DNA of 64,000 nucleotides from Micavibrio sp. UBA6145 (GTDB lineage Bacteria; Pseudomonadota; Alphaproteobacteria; Micavibrionales; UBA1664). The stretch lies in contig DIUZ01000020.1 in NCBI GenBank assembly GCA_002423205.1, positions 43,366-107,365 of the forward strand, written 5' to 3'. How positions within the stretch are numbered: the stretch's first letter is position 1; each line of letters begins with the position of its first letter. Of this stretch, positions 53,276-62,549 are shown piece by piece. Both the position numbers and the translations under genes were made by a program. Below the pieces are notes generated by a model, which was not told where the DNA came from, searched no databases, and saw only the letters and a list, made by a program, of their open reading frames with translations.

Positions 53276-53297
53276 GTCACATACAAGTGTATGTGAC
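53276..53297. promoter_or_regulatory. 22-base palindrome upstream of the chemoreceptor gene
   Basis: Two perfect ten-base arms, GTCACATACA and TGTATGTGAC, separated by AG. It lies 28-49 bases upstream of the chemoreceptor start, where an operator would overlap the promoter. The TCACA/TGTGA half-sites point the opposite way to a CRP/FNR site. The regulator is unknown. Confidence 0.6.
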
Positions 53298-53354
53298 TCG
53301 ACCCCATTTCAGCAGTCTATCTTTAGAATAGATTGTCTTCGTTACGGAAATAAA

Positions 53355-53373
53355 ACGCCTGTGTGACAGGCGT
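53355..53373 (-). terminator. Intrinsic terminator of ugd
   Basis: Perfect eight-base stem, ACGCCTGT and ACAGGCGT, with a three-base loop, nine bases past the ugd stop and followed on the minus strand by TTTATTTC. Confidence 0.75.
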
Positions 53374-53381
53374 GTGCCAAG

Positions 53382-54710
53382 TTATACCGCGCCGCGACCG
53401 ATGCCGTAATACGGCACGCCTTGCGTCTTTTTACGCTTGGGATCGTAGATGTTACGACCATCAAACAAGACGACCGTGCGCATGCGCGCCTTCATGTCAT
53501 CGACATCAAGCGCCTGGAATTCCTTCCATTCGGTCACAACGATCAGGCCGTCTGCGCCGTTCAGTGTCTCCATGGCGCTGTCGCACAGCACCAGATCATC
53601 ACGGTCGCCGTAGATGCGTTTGCATTCATGCATCGCCTTGGGATCATAGGCGCGTACGCTTGCGCCGCGTTTCCACAATTCTTCCATGATCGCGCGGGCG
53701 GGTGCATCGCGCATGTCGTCGGTCTGCGGTTTGAACGCCAATCCCCAGATTGCAAAGATTTTACCCTTCACATCGCCCTTGAAATGCTCATCGATCTTGC
53801 TGACAAGCACCAGTTTCTGGCGGTCATTCACGTCTTCCACGGCTTCAACCAGTTTTGCCGGCACTTTCTTGCGGCGCGCCATGGCGGCAAGCGCCTTTAC
53901 GTCTTTCGGGAAGCACGAACCGCCATAGCCGGCGCCCGGATAGATGAAGTGGTAACCGATACGCGCATCAGACCCGATCCCCATGCGCACCTGTTCAATA
54001 TCCGCGCCGACGGCGTCAGCGATGTTGGACAGTTCGTTCATAAAACTGATCTTGGTCGCCAGCATGGCGTTGGCGGCATATTTGGTCAGTTCGCTTGAGC
54101 GCACATCCATTTCAACCATGCGGTTAGAACGGCGGTTGAAGGGCGCATAAATTTCGCGGAGGATTTCCGCGGTTTCCTTGTTATTGACGCCGACGACGAT
54201 GCGGTCGGGCTTTTCAAAATCCTCGATGGCGTTACCCTCTTTCAAAAACTCGGGGTTGGACGCCACGTCGAATGTGAATGCCTTGCCTTGCGCATGCAGC
54301 GACTGGGCCATGATATCACGCACCTGGTCGGCGCTGCCCACGGGTACGGTCGATTTGGTCACGACGACGCGCGGCTCGGTCATGAAAGTCGCGATGGTTT
54401 TGGCAACGGACAGAACGGCGCTGATGTCAGCCGAGCCGTCTTCGTCGGCGGGTGTGCCGACGGCGATAAAGATGACTTTGCCGTGGTCGACGCCTTTTTG
54501 CGCGTCGGTGGTGAATGACAGGCGGCCAGCCTTGGCATTTGTTTCGATTTTTTTGTCGAGGCCGGGTTCGTAAATCGGCACCTGCCCGTGCTGAAGCGCC
54601 TTGATCTTGTCCGCGTCGCGGTCAACGCACATGACGTTGTGACCGATATCGGCGAGACACGCCCCCGTTACCAGACCCACATAACCGGAACCAAAGATTG
54701 TCAAACGCAT
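53382..54710 (-). CDS. ugd: UDP-glucose 6-dehydrogenase
   Basis: Oxidises UDP-glucose to UDP-glucuronate for surface polysaccharides. 442 residues with the NAD motif IFGSGYVGLVTGACLADIGH, the substrate-binding SNPEFLKEGNAI, catalytic Cys in YGGSCFPKDVKAL, and the C-terminal GLAFKPQTDDMRDAPA. Length is normal. It lies 84 bases downstream of uvrA on the same strand and ends in a terminator. Confidence 0.95.
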   Translation of the reverse strand: MRLTIFGSGYVGLVTGACLADIGHNVMCVDRDADKIKALQHGQVPIYEPGLDKKIETNAKAGRLSFTTDAQKGVDHGKVIFIAVGTPADEDGSADISAVLSVAKTIATFMTEPRVVVTKSTVPVGSADQVRDIMAQSLHAQGKAFTFDVASNPEFLKEGNAIEDFEKPDRIVVGVNNKETAEILREIYAPFNRRSNRMVEMDVRSSELTKYAANAMLATKISFMNELSNIADAVGADIEQVRMGIGSDARIGYHFIYPGAGYGGSCFPKDVKALAAMARRKKVPAKLVEAVEDVNDRQKLVLVSKIDEHFKGDVKGKIFAIWGLAFKPQTDDMRDAPARAIMEELWKRGASVRAYDPKAMHECKRIYGDRDDLVLCDSAMETLNGADGLIVVTEWKEFQALDVDDMKARMRTVVLFDGRNIYDPKRKKTQGVPYYGIGRGAV

Positions 54711-54794
54711 CGTAAATATCCCTTGTTTCGTGGGTATCCTACACTGGCCAAGGGTCAGAAAACAAACGGCAATTTTGTGGTCAAATGCGCCTTA

Positions 54795-57641
54795 TCAGGC
54801 GGATTTGCGGGCCTTGGGTTTATTCAACAGCGGCTTTAAGTATTCGCCTGTATATGACCCTTTATGCGCGGCCACGTCTTCGGGGGTGCCGGCGACCAGC
54901 AATTGCCCGCCTTTGTTGCCGCCCTCAGGCCCCATGTCGATGATCCAGTCTGCCGTTTTGATGACGTCCAGATTATGTTCGATGACCAGCACGGTATTTC
55001 CCTGCTCCACCAGCGTGTGCAGAACATCAAGGAGCTTGCGCACGTCGTCGAAATGCAGGCCGGTGGTGGGTTCGTCCAGAATATATAACGTCTGGCCGGT
55101 GCCGCGTTTGGACAATTCCTTGGACAGTTTTACGCGCTGCGCCTCACCGCCCGACAAAGTCGTGGCGGCCTGGCCGACCTGGATGTAACCGAGGCCGACT
55201 TCCTTCATCGTTTCCATCTTGTTGCGGATGGAGGGCACCGCCTTGAAGAATTCGGCGGCATCTTCGATCGTCATGTCGAGAACATCACTGATGGATTTAT
55301 CGCGGTATTTTACTTCCAGTGTTTCGCGGTTATAGCGTTTGCCATGACATGCATCGCATGTGACATACACGTCGGGCAGGAAGTGCATTTCAATCTTGAT
55401 AACACCGTCGCCCTGGCATGCTTCGCACCGCCCGCCTTTGACGTTGAAGCTGAAACGACCCGCATCGTAACCGCGCGCCTTGGATTCCGGCATGCCCGCA
55501 AACCAGTCGCGGATCGGTGTAAACGCGCCCGTATACGTGGCGGGGTTGGAACGCGGCGTGCGGCCGATGGGGGACTGGTCGATGTCGATGATGTTGTCGA
55601 CAAAACTTAGTCCACGGATTTCCTTGTACGGCGACGGCATGTCGCCGGCCTGATCCCATTCACGGACGATGCCGTTGAACAGCGTATCGATCACAAGCGT
55701 CGATTTACCTGAACCGGATACGCCGGTGACGCAGGTGAACGTACCGAGCGGAATATCGATGGAAACATTTTTGAGGTTGTTCCCGGTGGCACCCTTCACG
55801 CTCAGGAATTGCTTGGGCTTGCCCTTGCGGCGCGTGGTCGGGACCGGAATGGATTTACGCCCCATCATGTAATCGGCGGTCAGGGATTTTTTGTTATCAA
55901 ACACCTGCTGCGGCGTGCCGGCGGCGACGACATGCCCACCATGAACGCCGGCACCCGGGCCCATATCGATCAGGTAATCGGCTGCCCGAATGGCGTCTTC
56001 GTCGTGTTCGACAACCAGCACGGTGTTACCGAGGTCGCGCAGACGGCGCAGCGTGGTCAGCAGGCGGTCATTGTCACGCTGGTGCAGACCGATGGACGGT
56101 TCATCCAGTACGTAGAGAACACCGGTCAGGCCAGAACCAATCTGGCTGGCCAGACGGATACGTTGCGATTCACCGCCGGATAACGTGCCGGATGCACGCA
56201 TCAGGGTCAGGTAATCAAGGCCGACATTCATCAGGAAGGTCAGGCGCTCGTTGATTTCTTTCAGCACGCGCGCGGCGATCTCGCGGTGCTTGGCGCTGAG
56301 CTTTTTGTCGAGTTTGCCGAACCATGTGCAGGCATCTTCAATCGACATTTCTGCCGCCTGCGAAATGTGGAAGTTATTGATTTTGACGGCCAGCGCCTCC
56401 GGCTTCAGACGCGCGCCCTTACAATGCGGGCATGGCACGGACATCTGGAAACGGCCCAGTTCTTCGCGGACCTGATCGGAATCGGTTTCCAGCAGTCGGC
56501 GTTGCAGATTGGGAATGACGCCTTCGAATGGTTTGGTGGTTTTGTAAGTGCGTGCACCGTCTTCGTAGACAAACGTCACGTCTTCGTCGCCGCTGCCGAA
56601 CAGGATGATGTTCTTTGCCTGGTCTTTCAGGTCTTTCCATGCGGCGTTCATGGGGAATTTGTATTTCTTGGCCAAAGCCTCAATCGTCTGCATGTAATAG
56701 CGGGACTGGGTTTTGGACCATGGAGCGATCGCGCCCTTGGCCAGCGTGAATTCGGGGTGCGGGACGACCAGTTCCGGGGTGAAGGTCATCTGTTCGCCAA
56801 GGCCATCGCATGCCGGGCATGCGCCGTGGGGTGAGTTAAATGAAAACAGGCGCGGTTCAATCTCGGCAATCGTGAAGCCGGAGACGGGACATGCGAATTT
56901 TTCGCTGAACAGCGTTTCCTTGCCAGTGGTTGCATCTTCGACAATCACAAGACCTTCGGCCAGGCGCACGGCGGTTTCAAGTGAGTCCGCAAGACGGTTG
57001 CCCATGTCCGGTTTCAAAACCAGACGGTCGACCACGATGGAAATGTCGTGTTTATATTTTTTGTCGAGGTTTGGGATCGTATCAAGTTCGATGATCTTGC
57101 CGTCGATCTTGGCACGCTGGAAACCCTTGGCGCGCAGTTCCTGCAATTCCTTTTTATATTCGCCTTTACGGCCGCGCACGATGGGGGCCATGACGTAGAG
57201 CTTGGTCCCCTCGTCCATTTTCATGATGGCGTCGACCATCATGGATACGGTCTGGCTTTCAATGGGCAGGCCGGTGGCCGGTGAATAGGGCACGCCAATA
57301 CGCGCCCAGAGCAGACGCATGTAATCGTAAATCTCGGTCACCGTGCCGACGGTGGAACGCGGGTTGCGGGACGTGGTTTTTTGTTCGATGGAAATGGCTG
57401 GCGAAAGACCGTCGATGGAATCGACATCCGGCTTTTGCATCATCTCGAGGAACTGGCGCGCATAGGCCGACAGGCTTTCAACGTAGCGACGCTGGCCTTC
57501 GGCATAGATGGTGTCAAAGGCAAGGGACGATTTGCCCGAGCCCGAGAGCCCGGTGATAACCACCAGCGAATCGCGCGGCATGTCGACGGTGATGTTCTTG
57601 AGGTTGTGCTCGCGCGCCCCTCTGACGGTGATGGATTTCAT
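54795..57641 (-). CDS. uvrA: Excinuclease ABC subunit A
   Basis: DNA-damage recognition ATPase of nucleotide-excision repair, 948 residues. Two ABC units: Walker A GLSGSGKSSLAFDT and GVSGSGKSTLV; signatures LSGGESQRIRLA and LSGGEAQRVKLS; Walker B with LYVLDEPSIGLH and LYILDEPTTGLH. The second zinc module (CEACQGDG ... CDACHGKRY) is intact; the first has CPVS in place of one CxxC, followed by CPACDGLG, a variant I believe occurs in other alphaproteobacterial UvrA. No SOS box was seen upstream. Confidence 0.97.
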   Translation of the reverse strand: MKSITVRGAREHNLKNITVDMPRDSLVVITGLSGSGKSSLAFDTIYAEGQRRYVESLSAYARQFLEMMQKPDVDSIDGLSPAISIEQKTTSRNPRSTVGTVTEIYDYMRLLWARIGVPYSPATGLPIESQTVSMMVDAIMKMDEGTKLYVMAPIVRGRKGEYKKELQELRAKGFQRAKIDGKIIELDTIPNLDKKYKHDISIVVDRLVLKPDMGNRLADSLETAVRLAEGLVIVEDATTGKETLFSEKFACPVSGFTIAEIEPRLFSFNSPHGACPACDGLGEQMTFTPELVVPHPEFTLAKGAIAPWSKTQSRYYMQTIEALAKKYKFPMNAAWKDLKDQAKNIILFGSGDEDVTFVYEDGARTYKTTKPFEGVIPNLQRRLLETDSDQVREELGRFQMSVPCPHCKGARLKPEALAVKINNFHISQAAEMSIEDACTWFGKLDKKLSAKHREIAARVLKEINERLTFLMNVGLDYLTLMRASGTLSGGESQRIRLASQIGSGLTGVLYVLDEPSIGLHQRDNDRLLTTLRRLRDLGNTVLVVEHDEDAIRAADYLIDMGPGAGVHGGHVVAAGTPQQVFDNKKSLTADYMMGRKSIPVPTTRRKGKPKQFLSVKGATGNNLKNVSIDIPLGTFTCVTGVSGSGKSTLVIDTLFNGIVREWDQAGDMPSPYKEIRGLSFVDNIIDIDQSPIGRTPRSNPATYTGAFTPIRDWFAGMPESKARGYDAGRFSFNVKGGRCEACQGDGVIKIEMHFLPDVYVTCDACHGKRYNRETLEVKYRDKSISDVLDMTIEDAAEFFKAVPSIRNKMETMKEVGLGYIQVGQAATTLSGGEAQRVKLSKELSKRGTGQTLYILDEPTTGLHFDDVRKLLDVLHTLVEQGNTVLVIEHNLDVIKTADWIIDMGPEGGNKGGQLLVAGTPEDVAAHKGSYTGEYLKPLLNKPKARKSA

Positions 57642-57694
57642 AGTGATTTTATATGGTGCGGAGCGGGTAAAAATCCAGCTTTTTCAGGAAAGTG

Positions 57695-57728
57695 AAAGCC
57701 CCGGTCCATTTTCAGGCACCGGGGCTTT
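57695..57728 (-). terminator. Intrinsic terminator downstream of the DUF2059 gene
   Basis: Perfect 11-base stem, AAAGCCCCGGT and ACCGGGGCTTT, with a 12-base loop, 20 bases past the DUF2059 stop and ahead of uvrA on the same strand. Confidence 0.7.
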
Positions 57729-57748
57729 GGTTGGGTCAAAGTCAGGGC

Positions 57749-58249
57749 TTATTGGCCCAGATCGACACTGATATTGTTTTCTTTCAGTTTCATGACGAAA
57801 CCCTGCAACGCCTCAAACATGGCGGGTTGCATGCTGGCTTCGTAAGTCGGCAGTTTCTTGCGGATGGACTTGCCTTCGGCCGAACCGAAAAATTTGGTCA
57901 TGGCCTTGATTTCATCATCCGTGAACTGGTTTGCGACCTGCGTCACCGCCGCGTTTTTCAGCTTGGCATAGTCAATAGTGCTGTCGGCCAGTGAACGGAA
58001 CAGGACGCGCTGGTCCTGTTTAACGCGCTGGGCCATCTGCTCCACAGCCGCTTTGACGTCGTCTTCAATGGGAACGATGTCGATGTAAGCCTTGGCCAGG
58101 GCGATGTGGTCAGGCGCGGTTGCGTTGGCCACGACCGGAATGGCCGGGGCGGTTGCCACAGGATCTGCGGTCGGGGCGGCGATGGCCGCGCCGGTGATAC
58201 CGCAAAACAATGCCGCGATCAGAAGCTTAGAACGGAATGTCGTCTTCAA
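57749..58249 (-). CDS. Secreted DUF2059-type protein
   Basis: 166 residues. Signal peptide (KLLIAALFCGITGAAIAAP) cut near residue 25, an Ala/Pro-rich stretch, then a helical domain with the DUF2059 pattern (NQFTDDEIKAMTKFFGSAEGKSI, MQPAMFEALQGF). Periplasmic, function unknown. The start is a TTG at 58249, inside the last codons of ssb; AAGGA about eight bases ahead supports it, and no ATG or GTG lies between it and the signal peptide. Confidence 0.78.
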   Translation of the reverse strand: MKTTFRSKLLIAALFCGITGAAIAAPTADPVATAPAIPVVANATAPDHIALAKAYIDIVPIEDDVKAAVEQMAQRVKQDQRVLFRSLADSTIDYAKLKNAAVTQVANQFTDDEIKAMTKFFGSAEGKSIRKKLPTYEASMQPAMFEALQGFVMKLKENNISVDLGQ

Positions 58250-58718
58250 AGTCGTTTCCTTTGTTGGATGATTGCCAGTTACCGCCGCCCTGCGCGCCAC
58301 CGGCGGCCTGTTGTTGCGGACGCTGGTCGTAATTACCGCCATTGTCGTTGCTTTGACCGGCACCGCCTTTGGTGTCGAGCATGGTCAGTTCGCCGCGGAA
58401 CTGGCGCAGGACGACTTCGGTCGAGTATTTTTCTGCACCGGACTGGTCGGTCCATTTGCGGGTTTCAAGCTGGCCTTCGACGAATACTTTGGCACCTTTT
58501 TTAAGGTAGTTTTCGCAGACATTGATGATGTTCTCATTGAACACGACGACGCGGTGCCATTCGGTTTTTTCTTTGCGCTCGCCCGATGTCTTGTCTTTCC
58601 AGGTTTCGGATGTCGCGACGGAGAGGTTGCACACTTTCGATCCGTTTTGCATCGTCTTGATTTCCGGGTCGCGACCCAGATTACCGATGAGCATTACCTT
58701 GTTTACGCTGCCTGCCAT
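58227..58718 (-). CDS. ssb: Single-stranded DNA-binding protein
   Basis: 163 residues. OB-fold domain (about 1-112) with NKVMLIGNLGRDPEIK, TEWHRVVVFNE, YLKKGAKVFVEGQLETRKW; a Gly/Gln-rich linker; and the acidic tip DDIPF that binds partner proteins. The ATG at 58718 (MAGSVNKV) is canonical. It overlaps the DUF2059 start by 23 bases. It starts 35 bases downstream of the tRNA-Leu gene. Confidence 0.95.
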   Translation of the reverse strand: MAGSVNKVMLIGNLGRDPEIKTMQNGSKVCNLSVATSETWKDKTSGERKEKTEWHRVVVFNENIINVCENYLKKGAKVFVEGQLETRKWTDQSGAEKYSTEVVLRQFRGELTMLDTKGGAGQSNDNGGNYDQRPQQQAAGGAQGGGNWQSSNKGNDFEDDIPF

Positions 58719-58752
58719 GTGAACTCTCTTTCCGTGCCATATAAAAATAAAT

Positions 58753-58836
58753 TGGTGCCCCAGGAGGGACTTGAACCCCCACACCTTTCGATACCTGATT
58801 TTGAGTCAGGCGCGTCTACCATTTCACCACTGGGGC
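58753..58836 (-). tRNA. tRNA-Leu (anticodon CAA)
   Basis: 84 bases including an encoded 3' CCA. The acceptor stem pairs GCCCCAG with CTGGGGC, the anticodon stem-loop CCTGA-CTCAAAA-TCAGG gives anticodon CAA (codon UUG), there is a long variable arm as expected for leucine, and the T-loop GGTTCAAGTCC is normal. Confidence 0.95.
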
Positions 58837-59012
58837 CTTGATCGGGGCAGAATAGAACATTCTTTGGTTTGCGCAACATTCCTAAAATGGGTTTCCCCCG
58901 TCTTTCCTTCAGTAAACCAGATTATTTCGGCATTCTTTGGGCGCTTTCAAAATTGACAGAATAGCAGCACAGGTTTAATGGCTATTATTCATAACTTGCC
59001 GATGGATTGCTT

Positions 59013-60224
59013 ATGGACCAGAACACACCCCTTCCCCTTGTTGCGCCGGACATGGGTCTTTTTGAAGACGGGATCAAAAGCTTTCAGGGCATCAAGCCGC
59101 CCTATGCGCGCGGCGGGGGTACATCGGCCACGCAAATTCTGGAACGCGCCTGCCAGGCGCATCTGGGCAATCATCGCAACACAGACCCTTTAAGCGTCGC
59201 CATAGTTTCAAGCGGTCAGGCCGCCAACCATGTGGTCTTCAAAGCCATTCATGGCGGTGACCTTGTTTCTTCGTCGCATTTGTTCGGCACGACCAAAGTC
59301 GATCTGAAAAAAACATTCGAGCGCACGGGCGGTAAAATCGCCTGGGTGGACCCCGGCGATACACAGGCTTTCATCGACAACACGACCCTGGCAACCACGA
59401 CATGGTTTCTGGAAGCCATTTCAAACCCGGCAGGCCGCGTCCCGGACTTTGAATCGCTGAGCCATGCCGCGCGGGAGCGTGGCATCATGCTGGCCGTTGA
59501 CGCCACGCTTGCGGCGGGCATGCCGTATTTCGACGGCCTGAAATACGCTGATGTCCTGACGATATCGCTGACCAAACAGGCTGGCGGCGGTCAGAACCTT
59601 CATACAGGCGGTGCCATTCTTGTCGGCAACAATTTTGCATGGGAAGACAAGGCCGCGCGTTTTCCTGAATTCAAAGAGTATTTTTCAGATGCGGCCGGCA
59701 CCGTCGTCCTTCCGTCCAGCCCGTTTGGCGCATTGGCATCGAAGATCAGCCTGCATGAAGGCAGCGGTGTGATTGCACCGCAATCCGCCCTGTCTATCGC
59801 CCGCAGCCTGCCCGGCATGGGCGACCGTGTGGCTAACATGTGTGAAAATGCGCGCATGCTGGCCGAGATTCTGGACGGGCATGAAAAGGTGAACAGCGTT
59901 CAACTGGCCGGTTACAAGACGAACGACGTCAACGATGCGTGCACCCAGAAATACCTGGGCAAAAATCATTTTGTCATTCTGGTTGACCTGAAAGATGGTT
60001 TTGCGGCAGCGGCCAGCTTTATCAATGCGCAACAATTCGCGCATGCGGTCGCCCTGGGACAGCAGAACACGGCGATTTCCCACCCGGCATCAAGCACGCA
60101 CCGCCAGTATTCCAAAGACGAACTGGCCAAAATGGGTATTTATCCCGGGACTATCCGTATCTCTGTCGGATGCGAAGCGCCCCGGACACTGGCGCGCAAA
60201 CTGCGCCGCGCACTGACGTTTTAA
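59013..60224 (+). CDS. Cys/Met-metabolism PLP-dependent enzyme (MetY/MetZ-like)
   Basis: 403 residues of the cystathionine gamma-synthase / O-acetylhomoserine sulfhydrylase family. Cofactor Lys188 lies in LTISLTKQAGGG and Asp163 in LAVDATLAAG; the C-terminal HPASSTHRQY ... GTIRISVGCE is the family substrate motif. Two family marks are altered: the usual YSRxxNPT reads YARGGGTSAT, and the glycine-His after the cofactor Lys reads QAGGGQN. It may therefore act on an unusual substrate. Its stop shares TTAA with the convergent dehydrogenase gene. Confidence 0.82.
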   Translation: MDQNTPLPLVAPDMGLFEDGIKSFQGIKPPYARGGGTSATQILERACQAHLGNHRNTDPLSVAIVSSGQAANHVVFKAIHGGDLVSSSHLFGTTKVDLKKTFERTGGKIAWVDPGDTQAFIDNTTLATTTWFLEAISNPAGRVPDFESLSHAARERGIMLAVDATLAAGMPYFDGLKYADVLTISLTKQAGGGQNLHTGGAILVGNNFAWEDKAARFPEFKEYFSDAAGTVVLPSSPFGALASKISLHEGSGVIAPQSALSIARSLPGMGDRVANMCENARMLAEILDGHEKVNSVQLAGYKTNDVNDACTQKYLGKNHFVILVDLKDGFAAAASFINAQQFAHAVALGQQNTAISHPASSTHRQYSKDELAKMGIYPGTIRISVGCEAPRTLARKLRRALTF

Positions 60225-61432
60225 ATACCGTAGAAAATATTCCGGTGGGCCATGTAGTCGCCAACCTTGTCCGGCTGTACCCCGTAGGTATCGACGATGC
60301 GCATCAGTTCGGCGGCGTTCTCCCCAACCTTGGATATGGTGAAGTCCTTCGCGGCCTTCGCCTTTTCCGCGCCCTGCCGGTCGGAGGTCAGTTCGACATA
60401 AGCGGCGACGATGCCGCCGACATTGGCGATGATATCCGGGATGGTCACGACCCCCATCTTATGAAGCATGACATGGGCGTCATCCGTGGTCGGGTGGTTG
60501 GCCCCTTCGCATATCAGCTTTGCCCGGATACGCCCGGCATTGTCCGCCGTAATCACGTCCTGCAAAGCGCAGGGGAATATAATGTCGGCGTCCTGATACA
60601 GAACGTCGGTGGCATCAGGTGAGATATGCTTGCCTTCAACCGCCAGCAGCTCTTTGGCCTTATCCGTATTCTGATAGGCCAGCGCATGAACCAGATCGGT
60701 GGATGGATGATCCAGCAGCCATGTGCCGCCGTATTTCGGGTCGCCCACGGCTTTGAGCGTGCCTTCGAAGTAGCGGATGACGGCAGCGCCCATGGCCCCC
60801 GCGCCCTGTACGGCAAATGATGGTTTTGAAATTTTGCGTGAGGTTGTCAGGACTTTACCGGCAACGGCCACACCTAAACCCGCAATACCCTCGCGGTCGT
60901 AATCCGTGCCGCCGAGGTCGAGCGGTTTGCCGGTGTGGCATGTCTGCGTGCCCAGTTCATCCACGGCCCAGATGGCATTATTGGGCGGCAGGCAGCCGAC
61001 GTCGTAGCCGAGCCCGCCGAATGTACCGCCGTCTTCATAAAAAATGCCTGCGTCTTTGAGCAGGCGGATAAAGCGGCGGTATTTGGTTTCGTAATCGGGT
61101 TGCGTATTGTCGAGGCGCGCGCCGGATTTTGCTCCGCCCATGGGCAGACCGGCAGCCGCGTTTTTTTCCGCCATGCCGCGTGCCAACATTTTAATATCAT
61201 CAAGCGTAACATTGGGAATGGTGCGCGTACCACCCTTGCCCATGCCGCGGCCATTATTGTCGAGCGGGCCGCCGCGTGCGATTTTGGTGTTCCAGACCAC
61301 GGCGTAGCCTTCGACGCCCATGTCGGGGTCGCGCACCGTGACTTCCAGTTCGGGTTTCATCGCGTGGAAGCGATCAGCCAGGTCTTTCTGGACCTTGTAA
61401 AATTCATCCGCGTTGGCGAATGGATCGGTCAT
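60221..61432 (-). CDS. Glu/Leu/Phe/Val dehydrogenase family protein
   Basis: 403 residues. Substrate domain with GGTRTIPNVTLDDIKMLA and catalytic Lys in PMGGAKSGARLD (the family form is GGAKGG), then a Rossmann domain with VQGAGAMGAAVIRYF. Length and the GGAKSG variant leave open glutamate, leucine or another amino acid as substrate. It overlaps trxB by four bases on the same strand and shares its stop with the convergent PLP enzyme. Confidence 0.88.
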   Translation of the reverse strand: MTDPFANADEFYKVQKDLADRFHAMKPELEVTVRDPDMGVEGYAVVWNTKIARGGPLDNNGRGMGKGGTRTIPNVTLDDIKMLARGMAEKNAAAGLPMGGAKSGARLDNTQPDYETKYRRFIRLLKDAGIFYEDGGTFGGLGYDVGCLPPNNAIWAVDELGTQTCHTGKPLDLGGTDYDREGIAGLGVAVAGKVLTTSRKISKPSFAVQGAGAMGAAVIRYFEGTLKAVGDPKYGGTWLLDHPSTDLVHALAYQNTDKAKELLAVEGKHISPDATDVLYQDADIIFPCALQDVITADNAGRIRAKLICEGANHPTTDDAHVMLHKMGVVTIPDIIANVGGIVAAYVELTSDRQGAEKAKAAKDFTISKVGENAAELMRIVDTYGVQPDKVGDYMAHRNIFYGI

Positions 61433-62409
61433 GCGGCTTTTGCGTTTTGTGCCACGCCGTTGGCGAGCAGGAATCGGTCAGCCTCAAGCGCGGCCATGCA
61501 ACCCATGCCGGCGGCGGTCACGGCCTGACGGTAGACGTGATCCTTCACGTCGCCCGCTGCAAACACGCCCGGCACTTCCGTTGCCGTTGAGTCCGGCGCG
61601 GTGATCAGGTAGCCGTTGGCGTCCATTTTCAGTTTGCCTTTGAACAGTTCGGTCGACGGGCTGTGGCCGATGGCGACGAACATGCCGGTCAGCGGCAGTG
61701 TCTGTGTTTCGCCGGTCTTCACATTTCTGACGACCAGTCCGGTCATGCCCGGATTGTCGCCCTTGCCGCGTTCGACACCCTGTACGTCTTCGACGGCGTG
61801 ATCCCACATGACCTTGATGTTCGGTTTGGCGAACAGGCGGTCCTGCAGAATGCGTTCGGCGCGGAAGCTGTCGCGGCGGTGAATGACAGTCACGGATTTG
61901 GCGATACCCGAAAGGTACAGCGCCTCTTCGACGGCGGAGTTACCGCCGCCGATGACGGCAACGTCCTGCCCTTTGAAAAAGAACCCGTCGCAGGTGGCGC
62001 ATGCGGACACGCCGAGGCCACGGAATTTTTCTTCCGCCGGGATGTTCAGCCATTTGGCCTGTGCGCCGGTGGCGATGATGACGGTCTGCGCGATATAGGT
62101 ATCGCCATTCTCGCCCTTGGCGACGAAGGGGCGTTTGGACATGTCGATATCAGTGATGTAATCCCACAGCATCTTGGTGCCGACATGTTCGGCCTGCGCC
62201 TTCATCTGTTCCATCAGCCACGGACCCTGGATGGCGTCCTTGAAGCCGGGATAGTTTTCGACATCGGTCGTGACCATCAACTGGCCGCCAGGGTCGCGCC
62301 CCTGTACCAGCACGGGTTGGAGATTGGCGCGCGCAGCGTAAATGGCAGCGGTGTAACCGGCAGGGCCGGAGCCGATAATCAGGACTTTGGTTTCAATGGT
62401 TTCGCTCAT
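61429..62409 (-). CDS. trxB: Thioredoxin reductase
   Basis: NADPH-dependent flavoprotein that keeps thioredoxin reduced. 326 residues: FAD motif GSGPAGYTAAIYAARA, redox CATCDG, NADPH motif GGGNSAVEEALYL, and the late FAAGDVKDHVYRQAVTAAG. Motifs and length are canonical. It is the first gene of a trxB-dehydrogenase pair and diverges from a small membrane protein across 140 bases. Confidence 0.96.
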   Translation of the reverse strand: MSETIETKVLIIGSGPAGYTAAIYAARANLQPVLVQGRDPGGQLMVTTDVENYPGFKDAIQGPWLMEQMKAQAEHVGTKMLWDYITDIDMSKRPFVAKGENGDTYIAQTVIIATGAQAKWLNIPAEEKFRGLGVSACATCDGFFFKGQDVAVIGGGNSAVEEALYLSGIAKSVTVIHRRDSFRAERILQDRLFAKPNIKVMWDHAVEDVQGVERGKGDNPGMTGLVVRNVKTGETQTLPLTGMFVAIGHSPSTELFKGKLKMDANGYLITAPDSTATEVPGVFAAGDVKDHVYRQAVTAAGMGCMAALEADRFLLANGVAQNAKAA

Positions 62410-62549
62410 ACTACCCTATACGTATCCGGTGCTTGGAAAGTGACAGTTGAGAACAAAAAAATCTGACAAACAAGCCCTGCGGGTAAGATGTCTGGGGAAA
62501 ACAGGCAAAAACCGAATTCACGCGCCGGACAATCCATTACCCTTTGTAA

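Noticed and set aside
58753..58836. tRNA-Leu as an integration site
   Set aside because: No partial tRNA repeat and no integrase gene are visible in the flanking sequence.
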